Source of the DNA: an uncultured Bacteroidales bacterium
GTDB taxonomy: Bacteria; Bacteroidota; Bacteroidia; Bacteroidales; P3
NCBI GenBank assembly: GCA_947176325.1
Contig: CAMWQD010000081.1
Coordinates: 1 to 5,919, forward strand
Length of the DNA: 5,919 nucleotides
Direction: 5' to 3'
Shown: piece by piece, positions 1 through 4,945 of the stretch
Layout: the number at the start of each line of letters is the position of its first letter
Position numbering within the stretch: the stretch's first letter is position 1
The notes under the pieces: model-generated
What the model saw: the letters and a program-made list of their open reading frames with translations, nothing else
Told to the model about the DNA's origin: nothing
Databases searched by the model: none
Position numbers and translations under genes: made by a program

Positions 1-33
1 CATTCCGATTTTCTTTCCAATTAATCCGGACAT
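1..33 (-). CDS. rplC: Ribosomal protein L3, N-terminal fragment cut by the window edge
   Basis: The minus strand reads ATG at 33-31 followed by ten more codons to the edge, giving MSGLIGKKIGM. This is the characteristic start of bacterial L3 (M-x-G-L-x-G-K-K-I-G-M). L3 is a 50S subunit protein that binds 23S rRNA near the peptidyl transferase centre and is an early assembly protein. Only 11 codons are visible, so nothing can be said about the rest. The identification gains weight from position: L3 normally follows S10 in the S10 operon, and rpsJ ends 48 nt upstream. The gap between them (34-81) is AT-rich, and I see no terminator or Bacteroidota-type promoter in it, so rplC is probably cotranscribed with rpsJ. 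Confidence 0.9.
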   Translation of the reverse strand, partial: MSGLIGKKIGM

Positions 34-81
34 TACTTTGCTTGTTAATGGTTTTTAATTCTTTTATTTGAAGGTGACGCG

Positions 82-390
82 TTAGGCTTTGATTTCCACT
101 TCAACGCCACTGGGCAACTCCAACTTCATCAAAGCGTCGATGGTTTTGGAACTGCTGCTGTGAATGTCCAGAAGGCGTTTGTAGGAGGACAATTCAAATT
201 GCTCGCGCGATTTCTTGTTGACAAAGGTCGAACGGTTTACCGTAAAGATCTTCTTGTCGGTGGGGAGGGGGATAGGCCCGCTCACCATGGCACCGGTCAT
301 CTTGACGGTCTTTACGATTTTTTCGGCCGACTTGTCTACCAAGTTGTAGTCGTAGGACTTCAACTTGATTCTGATTCTTTGCTGACTCAC
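82..390 (-). CDS. rpsJ: 30S ribosomal protein S10 (transcription antitermination factor NusE)
   Basis: S10 is a 30S head protein. In many bacteria it also acts as NusE, bridging NusB or NusG to the elongating RNA polymerase. The 102-residue product matches the usual family length. Visible landmarks are the N-terminal strand IRIKLKSYD (residues 6-14), the loop GPIPLPT (38-44), the segment VNRSTFVNKKSREQF (51-65) that reaches into the 30S, and the C-terminal strand LPSGVEVEIK. The start codon is GTG (390-388). Upstream in the same frame there are only four sense codons before a TAA at 405-403 and no alternative start, so the GTG start is well supported. It follows fusA by 27 nt and precedes rplC, which makes it the junction between the str and S10 gene groups. 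There is no long leader in front of it. Confidence 0.97.
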   Translation of the reverse strand: MSQQRIRIKLKSYDYNLVDKSAEKIVKTVKMTGAMVSGPIPLPTDKKIFTVNRSTFVNKKSREQFELSSYKRLLDIHSSSSKTIDALMKLELPSGVEVEIKA

Positions 391-417
391 GGTTTTATAA
401 TTTTACTATTGAACGAT

Positions 418-2505
418 TTACTTGGTTGCTTGTTTCACCACTTCGGCCGTGATGTTGGCGGGAGCCTCGGCATGGTGCGAATACTCCATCGTGGAACTGG
501 CACGACCCGACGTAAGGGTACGCAGGGCGGTGACATAGCCGAACATTTCGGCCAAGGGCACCTTGGCGCGGATAGCCTGGCCGCCATGTTTGGCGTCGAT
601 GCCTTCCATGATGCCGCGACGACGGTTCAAGTCGCTGGAAACATCACCCACGTTGGCGTCGGGCGTTTCGATTTCGAGCGACATGATAGGTTCGAGCAAA
701 ATGGATTTGGCCTTGCGGCATGCTTCGCGGAAGCCCATTCTGGCGCAGACTTCGAACGAAAGGGCGTCGGAGTCTACGGGGTGGAACGAACCGTCGAGGA
801 TACGAACCTTGAGGTTTTCCAGCGGATAGCCGGCCAAGACACCGTTTTCCAACGACGACTTGAAGCCTTTTTCGATAGCGGGGATAAATTCCTTGGGAAT
901 GTTACCGCCCTTGACTTCGTTGATGAACTGAAGACCCTTGACGCCTTCGTCGGCAGGCGAAATCTCGAAGAGGATGTCGGCGAACTTACCGCGACCACCG
1001 GTCTGTTTCTTGTAAACTTCGCGGTGTTCGACGGTGGAGCAGATAGCTTCCTTGTAGGCCACCTGCGGACGGCCTTGGTTACATTCCACCTTGAATTCGC
1101 GTTTGAGACGGTCCAGAAGGATATCCAAGTGCAACTCGCCCATACCGCTGATAATGGTCTGGCCGGAGTTCTCGTCGCTCTTGACGCGGAACGTGGGGTC
1201 TTCTTCGGCCAGCTTCATCAAGCCGTTCGAAAGTTTGTCCACATCCTGCTGCGAAACCGGTTCGATGGCGATGCTGATAACCGGTTCGGGGAACGACATG
1301 GTTTCGAGGTTGATAGGATGATTTTCGTCGCAGAGGGTGTTACCCGTCTTGATTTCCTTGAAACCGACGGCGGCACCGATATCACCCACCTCGATGCGAT
1401 CCAAAGGTTGCTGTTTGTTGGCGTGCATCTGAAGGATACGCGAGATACGTTCCTTCTTGCCCGTGGAGGCATTGAGCACATACGAACCTGCGTCGAGGGC
1501 GCCGGAATATACGCGGAAGAACGCGATACGGCCCACGAAGGGGTCGGTGGCGATCTTGAACGCCAAAGCGCAGAAAGGTTCGTTTACATCTACCTTGCGC
1601 GAGGTTTCCTCGCCCGTGTCGGGGTTGGTTCCCACTACGGCATCGATGTCGAGAGGACTCGGCAGATAGCGTACAACGGCATCCAAAAGGGGTTGTACGG
1701 CTTTATTCTTGATGGCCGAACCGCAGAAAACGGGGTTGATGTGCATGGCAATCGTGCCCTTGCGGATGGCGGTGATAATCTCTTGTTCGCTGATAGAGGA
1801 GGGGTCTTCGAAGAACTTTTCCATCAAGGCTTCGTCTTCTTCGGCCGCGGCTTCCACCAACTTATTGTGGTATTCTTCCACTTGGTCCACCATATCGGCG
1901 GGAATGGGAATCTCGTCGAATTCGGTTCCCTTCTCGTCTTCCCACTTGTAGGCCTTCTTGGTAATGAGGTCAACAACTCCGATAAATGTGTCCTCTTGGC
2001 CAATGGGGAGCTGCATGGCAACGGGGTGGGCGTGGAGACGTTCGCTGATCTGGCTTACGACATTATAGAAATCGGCCCCGGTACGGTCCATTTTGTTTAC
2101 GAAACAGATACGGGGAACCTTGTATTTATTGGCCTGACGCCAAACGGTTTCGGACTGGGGCTGAACGCCGCCTACCGCGCAAAGCACCATTACGGCACCG
2201 TCCAACACACGCAAGGAACGTTCTACCTCGACGGTAAAGTCAACGTGCCCCGGGGTGTCGATAAGGTTCATCTTATAGGTGTCGTTCTCGTATTTCCAGA
2301 ACACCGTTGTGGCGGCGGAAGTGATGGTGATACCGCGTTCCTGTTCCTGCGCCATCCAGTCCATGGTGGCCGTACCCTCGTGCGTTTCACCGATTTTGTG
2401 GGTCTTTCCCGTATAGAAAAGAATACGCTCCGAGCAGGTGGTCTTACCTGCGTCGATGTGCGCCATGATCCCGATATTCCGGGTTTTGGATAAATCGTAT
2501 GCCAT
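418..2505 (-). CDS. fusA: Translation elongation factor G
   Basis: EF-G is the GTPase that drives translocation of tRNA and mRNA on the ribosome and takes part with RRF in recycling. The 695-residue product is normal for the family (about 690-710). GTPase motifs are intact: G1 AHIDAGKTT (15-23), G2 region around ERGIT (56-60), G3 DTPGH (83-87) with catalytic His87, G4 NKMD (137-140) and G5 GSA (262-264). Domain II starts near 310. Domain III holds SGMGELHLDIL (453-463). The domain IV tip has DGSFHPVDSD (571-580), with His575 at the position that contacts the decoding site. The domain V end includes GYVTALRTLTSGRASS (656-671). The intact GTPase motifs mark it as the housekeeping EF-G rather than a divergent second EF-G. 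It starts at ATG 2505-2503, 7 nt after the rpsG stop, so translational coupling with rpsG is likely. In-frame TTA, CTA and TCA codons are avoided, which fits high expression. Confidence 0.98.
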   Translation of the reverse strand: MAYDLSKTRNIGIMAHIDAGKTTCSERILFYTGKTHKIGETHEGTATMDWMAQEQERGITITSAATTVFWKYENDTYKMNLIDTPGHVDFTVEVERSLRVLDGAVMVLCAVGGVQPQSETVWRQANKYKVPRICFVNKMDRTGADFYNVVSQISERLHAHPVAMQLPIGQEDTFIGVVDLITKKAYKWEDEKGTEFDEIPIPADMVDQVEEYHNKLVEAAAEEDEALMEKFFEDPSSISEQEIITAIRKGTIAMHINPVFCGSAIKNKAVQPLLDAVVRYLPSPLDIDAVVGTNPDTGEETSRKVDVNEPFCALAFKIATDPFVGRIAFFRVYSGALDAGSYVLNASTGKKERISRILQMHANKQQPLDRIEVGDIGAAVGFKEIKTGNTLCDENHPINLETMSFPEPVISIAIEPVSQQDVDKLSNGLMKLAEEDPTFRVKSDENSGQTIISGMGELHLDILLDRLKREFKVECNQGRPQVAYKEAICSTVEHREVYKKQTGGRGKFADILFEISPADEGVKGLQFINEVKGGNIPKEFIPAIEKGFKSSLENGVLAGYPLENLKVRILDGSFHPVDSDALSFEVCARMGFREACRKAKSILLEPIMSLEIETPDANVGDVSSDLNRRRGIMEGIDAKHGGQAIRAKVPLAEMFGYVTALRTLTSGRASSTMEYSHHAEAPANITAEVVKQATK

Positions 2506-2512
2506 TGTCTAC

Positions 2513-2980
2513 CTAAAATTTAAAGTGGGAGAATGCCTTGTTGGCTTCGGCCATTCTGTGGATGTCTTCCTTGCGTTTGAAAGCGGCGCCTTCTTCTTTA
2601 TAGGCGGCCATGATTTCGGCGGCAAGTTTCTTCGACATCGACTTTTCGTTGCGTTTGCGGGCGAAAAGAATCAGGTTCTTCATGCCGATAGACTGCTTTC
2701 TTTCCGGACGGATTTCGGACGGAATCTGGAAAGTGGCACCACCTACGCGGCGGCTTCTTACTTCGACCGAAGGAGTGACGTTCGACAAAGCTTTTTTCCA
2801 AACCTCCAAGCCGTTTTCCTTGGTCTTGGCGGATACTTCCTCGATAGCATCGTAGAAAATCTCGTGCGCGATGCTCTTTTTGCCCGCCAACATAATGTTG
2901 TTGATGAACTTGGTCACCAAAACATCATTGAATTTGGGGTCGGGCAAAATGGTTTTTCTTTTCGGAGTTGTCTTTCTCAT
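2513..2980 (-). CDS. rpsG: 30S ribosomal protein S7
   Basis: S7 nucleates assembly of the 30S head by binding the 3' major domain of 16S rRNA, and it lines the E site. The 155-residue product has the usual length. Conserved segments are ILPDPKFNDV (11-20), the beta-hairpin region VTPSVEVRSRRVGGATFQIP (68-87) that faces the E-site tRNA, RPERK (91-95), KNLILFARKR (101-110), AFKRKEDIHRMAEANKAF (133-150) and the aromatic end HFKF, which resembles Bacteroidota S7. It starts at ATG 2980-2978, 27 nt after rpsL, and ends with TAG, 7 nt before fusA. A purine-rich AAGAAGG lies 10 nt upstream of the start, one of the few SD-like sites in the window. The 27 nt gap is too short for the E. coli-type S7 autoregulatory site. 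Confidence 0.97.
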   Translation of the reverse strand: MRKTTPKRKTILPDPKFNDVLVTKFINNIMLAGKKSIAHEIFYDAIEEVSAKTKENGLEVWKKALSNVTPSVEVRSRRVGGATFQIPSEIRPERKQSIGMKNLILFARKRNEKSMSKKLAAEIMAAYKEEGAAFKRKEDIHRMAEANKAFSHFKF

Positions 2981-2990
2981 AATCTATATA

Positions 2991-2997
2991 CCTTCTT
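2991..2997 (-). promoter_or_regulatory. Possible Shine-Dalgarno site of rpsG
   Basis: The minus strand reads AAGAAGG here, ending 10 nt before the rpsG ATG. Its 3' part matches the anti-SD core. Bacteroidota generally make little use of SD pairing and the spacing is on the long side, so its role is uncertain. It stands out because rpsL and ugd show nothing comparable. Confidence 0.35.
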
Positions 2998-3007
2998 GCT
3001 TGCGGTT

Positions 3008-3385
3008 TTACTTTTTCTTGGGACGCTTGGTACCATACTTGGAACGACGTTGGTTGCGGCCTTCCACGCCCGAGGTATCCAAGGCACCCCGAATGATGTG
3101 GTATCTTACACCGGGAAGGTCTTTCACACGACCGCCGCGGATCATCACGATGGAGTGTTCCTGGAGGTTGTGACCTTCGCCGGGAATATATGCATTCACT
3201 TCCTTTTGGTTGGTAAGGCGCACACGGGCAACCTTACGCATAGCCGAATTAGGCTTCTTGGGCGTGGTGGTGTAGACACGAACGCAAACACCGCGCCGCT
3301 GGGGGCAAGAGTCCAACGCGGGAGACTTGGATTTATCCACGAGTTTCTCCCGTCCCTTGCGAACTAACTGTTGAATTGTAGGCAT
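3008..3385 (-). CDS. rpsL: 30S ribosomal protein S12
   Basis: S12 lies at the decoding centre of the 30S subunit, helps set translational fidelity, and is the classic site of streptomycin-resistance changes. The 125-residue product is full length. It has the N-terminal TIQQLVRKGR, the CPQRRGVCVRVYTTTPKKPNSA core (27-48) and the GEGHNLQEHS...RGGRVKDLPGVRYH loop (69-96). Both lysines linked to streptomycin sensitivity, Lys43 and Lys88 (counting Met1), are present, as is Pro91, so no common resistance change is seen. Asp89 is the residue that is methylthiolated by RimO in many bacteria. The basic tail ends KRPKKK. It is the first gene of the ribosomal operon. The start ATG at 3385-3383 is preceded by an A-rich stretch without an SD sequence, about 50 nt downstream of a well-formed promoter. 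Confidence 0.98.
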   Translation of the reverse strand: MPTIQQLVRKGREKLVDKSKSPALDSCPQRRGVCVRVYTTTPKKPNSAMRKVARVRLTNQKEVNAYIPGEGHNLQEHSIVMIRGGRVKDLPGVRYHIIRGALDTSGVEGRNQRRSKYGTKRPKKK

Positions 3386-3439
3386 TTTGTTGGTTTTGTA
3401 TTAGTTATAATTTCAAAATACTTATTCCAAAATGGAGCG

Positions 3440-3470
3440 CAAAGTTAGTGCTTTTTTCTATAAAACCAAG
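3440..3470 (-). promoter_or_regulatory. Bacteroidota-type primary-sigma promoter of rpsL operon
   Basis: On the minus strand the -7 element is TAACTTTG (3447-3440), a perfect match to TAnnTTTG. The -33 element is CTTG (3470-3467), matching the TTG core of the TTTG consensus. The spacer between TTG and the -7 element is exactly 19 bp, the usual spacing for the Bacteroides primary sigma factor. Transcription should start around 3433-3436, giving a leader of about 50 nt. Just upstream (3490-3479) the minus strand has an A7T4 tract at about -46 to -56, where an UP element would contact the polymerase alpha subunits. No other match in the rpsL leader is as good. Confidence 0.75.
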
Positions 3471-3478
3471 AGGTCTTG
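3467..3478. repeat. Short dyad CAAGA-GG-TCTTG over the rpsL -33 element
   Basis: Five-base perfect inverted arms, CAAGA and TCTTG, flank a GG centre. The left arm contains the -33 TTG of the rpsL promoter as read on the minus strand. Position makes it a conceivable operator, but arms this short arise often by chance, and symmetry stops immediately outside them. Confidence 0.3.
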
Positions 3479-3507
3479 AAAATTTTTTTACCCGTCCGTT
3501 GTTCAAT

Positions 3508-3518
3508 GGCGCTGCGCC
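3508..3518. repeat. Perfect 11 bp dyad in the ugd promoter spacer
   Basis: GGCGC-T-GCGCC is a perfect inverted repeat centred on T3513. It is a GC island in otherwise AT-rich DNA and sits about 10 bp upstream of the ugd -7 element, in the region where the -33 to -7 spacer should be. It could be a regulator binding site or simply a chance palindrome. It is too small to be a terminator, and no T-run follows. Confidence 0.4.
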
Positions 3519-3528
3519 CAACTTTTCG

Positions 3529-3536
3529 TATATTTG
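3529..3536 (+). promoter_or_regulatory. -7 element of the probable ugd promoter
   Basis: TATATTTG is a perfect match to the Bacteroidota -7 consensus TAnnTTTG on the plus strand. At the expected 19 bp spacing the -33 position holds TGG (3507-3509) rather than TTG, a weak match; the nearest TTG (3499-3501) is 27 bp away. Transcription would begin near 3541, leaving a leader of about 79 nt. The poor -33 element suggests a weak or activator-dependent promoter, but this is inference. Confidence 0.55.
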
Positions 3537-3546
3537 CAAGTTTTGT

Positions 3547-3581
3547 CGGAAGGGATTCGGGAAAGGCCGATGCTCCCTCCG
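3547..3581 (+). promoter_or_regulatory. Bulged stem-loop at the 5' end of the ugd leader
   Basis: CGGA-A-GGGA (3547-3555) pairs with TCCCTCCG (3574-3581), giving eight base pairs with one bulged A at 3551. Above a small asymmetric internal loop, TCGG (3557-3560) pairs with CCGA (3567-3570) around the loop GAAAGG. It begins about 6 nt after the predicted transcription start and ends 38 nt before the ugd ATG. No T-run follows on either strand, so it is not an intrinsic terminator. It may stabilise the 5' end of the mRNA or be a regulatory leader element; I do not recognise it as a known riboswitch class. Confidence 0.45.
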
Positions 3582-3619
3582 TGGATGAATAGCGATAAAG
3601 TAAAGTATTATATTAAGGT

Positions 3620-4936
3620 ATGAAGATTACGATTGTCGGAACCGGGTATGTCGGTTTGGTGACGGGCACGTGTTTTGCCGAAATGGGCACGGATGTCTGC
3701 TGTGTGGATGTGAATATGGAGAAGATTTCCGCTTTGCAGAGGGGGATTCTTCCCATTTATGAACAGGGCTTGGATGAATTGCTGAAAAAGAACCTGCAGA
3801 AAGGGAGGATTTCATTCACTACATCCATAGAACAAGGTATAGAGGATTCGGAAGTGGTTTTCTGTGCGGTGGGCACGCCTCCCGACGAAGACGGCAGCGC
3901 CGATTTGAGATATGTGCTCGAGGTGGCGCGTGAGGTGGGGCAATATATGAAGTCGTATATGCTGGTGGTGACCAAAAGTACGGTTCCCGTGGGCACGGCG
4001 CAGAAAGTGCGTGCGGCCATCCAGGAGGAGCTGGACAAGCGCGGGTCGAAGCTTACGTTCGATGTGGCGTCGAACCCCGAGTTCCTGAAAGAAGGGTCGG
4101 CCGTAAAGGATTTCATGTATCCCGACCGGATTGTGGTGGGAATTGAAAGCGAAAAGGCGAAGGAGGTGATGAACCGTCTGTATAAACCTTTTACGCTCAA
4201 CGGGCATCCTGTGCTCTTCATGGATATCGCTTCGGCGGAAATGACCAAGTATGCCGCCAATTCGATGTTGGCCACCCGTATCAGTTTCATGAACGACATC
4301 GCCAACCTCTGTGAGTTGGTGGGGGCCGACGTGGACAGTGTGCGCAAGGGCATAGGCAGTGATTCGCGCATCGGAAGCAAGTTCCTCTACCCCGGCATCG
4401 GCTACGGCGGTTCGTGTTTCCCCAAGGATGTGAAGGCTTTGGTGAAGACGGCGGAGGGGAATGGGTATTCGATGAAGGTGCTCAAGGCGGTGGAAGAGGT
4501 GAACCAATCCCAAAAATCGCTTTTGGTGCGTAAGTTCCTGCGGCATTTCGACGGGAAGGTGAAGGGCAAGACCGTGGCGTTCTGGGGTTTGGCCTTCAAG
4601 CCCGGCACGGACGATATGCGCGAGGCGCCTTCGTTGGTGATGATAGACGAATTGTTGAAGGCGGGTTGCAAGATCAAGGGGCACGACCCGATTTCGATGC
4701 CGGAGTGTAAGCGCCGCATAGGGGATGCCATTACCTATTGTCATGATATTTACGAGGCCGCCGACGGTGCCGACGCTGTCTTTCTGGTGACCGAATGGAA
4801 CGAATTCCGTGTGCCGGAATGGGAGAGGGTGAAGAAACATCTCGTCACTCCCGTGATTTTCGACGGCCGCAACCTCTACGACAGGGCGGAATTGCGCAAG
4901 GCGGGCTTCATCTATTATGGTGTGGGTCTCAAATAA
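3620..4936 (+). CDS. ugd: UDP-glucose 6-dehydrogenase
   Basis: This cytosolic enzyme oxidises UDP-glucose to UDP-glucuronate with two NAD+, through a covalent thiohemiacetal/thioester on cysteine. The 438 residues match the family. The N-terminal Rossmann motif is GTGYVGL (7-13), with Asp30 as the likely adenine-ribose ligand. Substrate-site segments follow: TKSTVPVGT (118-126), NPEFLKEG (152-159), then Lys210 and Asn214 in EMTKYAANS. The catalytic signature GYGGSCFPKD (261-270) has Cys266. The C-terminal UDP-binding domain shows GLAFKPGTDDMRE (323-335), HDP (355-357) and FDGRN (414-418). The pattern is UDP-glucose rather than GDP-mannose or UDP-ManNAc dehydrogenase, mainly because a UDP-glucuronate decarboxylase follows after 9 nt. 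The start ATG gives the complete Rossmann strand MKITIVG. No usable SD is present, since AAGG ends only 1 nt before the ATG. In several homologues UDP-xylose inhibits the enzyme; whether that holds here is unknown. Confidence 0.95.
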   Translation: MKITIVGTGYVGLVTGTCFAEMGTDVCCVDVNMEKISALQRGILPIYEQGLDELLKKNLQKGRISFTTSIEQGIEDSEVVFCAVGTPPDEDGSADLRYVLEVAREVGQYMKSYMLVVTKSTVPVGTAQKVRAAIQEELDKRGSKLTFDVASNPEFLKEGSAVKDFMYPDRIVVGIESEKAKEVMNRLYKPFTLNGHPVLFMDIASAEMTKYAANSMLATRISFMNDIANLCELVGADVDSVRKGIGSDSRIGSKFLYPGIGYGGSCFPKDVKALVKTAEGNGYSMKVLKAVEEVNQSQKSLLVRKFLRHFDGKVKGKTVAFWGLAFKPGTDDMREAPSLVMIDELLKAGCKIKGHDPISMPECKRRIGDAITYCHDIYEAADGADAVFLVTEWNEFRVPEWERVKKHLVTPVIFDGRNLYDRAELRKAGFIYYGVGLK

Positions 4937-4945
4937 TCGAATGCG

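Larger units (their letters stand above)
3386..3619. other. Divergent intergenic region between rpsL and ugd
   Basis: This 234 bp stretch separates the minus-strand ribosomal operon from the plus-strand sugar operon and is the only sizeable non-coding region in the window. It is AT-rich on the rpsL side and more GC-rich from about 3491 to 3585. It contains the rpsL promoter with an A-tract upstream, a -7 element for ugd, two short dyads at 3467-3478 and 3508-3518, and a stem-loop at 3547-3581. I see no tRNA, no convincing small ORF, and no hairpin followed by a T-run that would act as a terminator. None is needed between divergent genes. Confidence 0.85.

Noticed and set aside
160..2493. A 777-codon open frame on the plus strand antisense to fusA and rpsJ
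   Set aside because: It is exactly in codon register with the sense genes and is open only because they lack TTA, CTA and TCA codons. Its product has no recognisable motifs, and both sense genes are unmistakable.
418..2505. Possibility that this EF-G is the specialised, GTPase-deficient paralogue known in Bacteroides
   Set aside because: All GTPase motifs, including the P-loop and His87, are intact, and the gene sits in the str operon position of the housekeeping copy.
2438..3367. A 309-codon plus-strand open frame antisense to rpsG and rpsL
   Set aside because: Same artefact of codon bias, in register with both ribosomal genes; it also runs across an intergenic gap and into fusA.
3008..3385. 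Streptomycin-resistance substitution in S12
   Set aside because: Lys43 and Lys88 are both present and the surrounding loops match the wild-type consensus.
3426..3436. Small palindrome TCCA-AAA-TGGA near the predicted rpsL transcription start
   Set aside because: Four-base arms with an A-rich loop are too weak for a meaningful RNA hairpin and too short to call an operator.
3479..3490. T-run at 3483-3489 as part of an intrinsic terminator
   Set aside because: The only upstream dyad (3467-3478) has 5 bp arms with a 2-base centre and cannot form a hairpin loop; no transcript is expected to end here between divergent genes.
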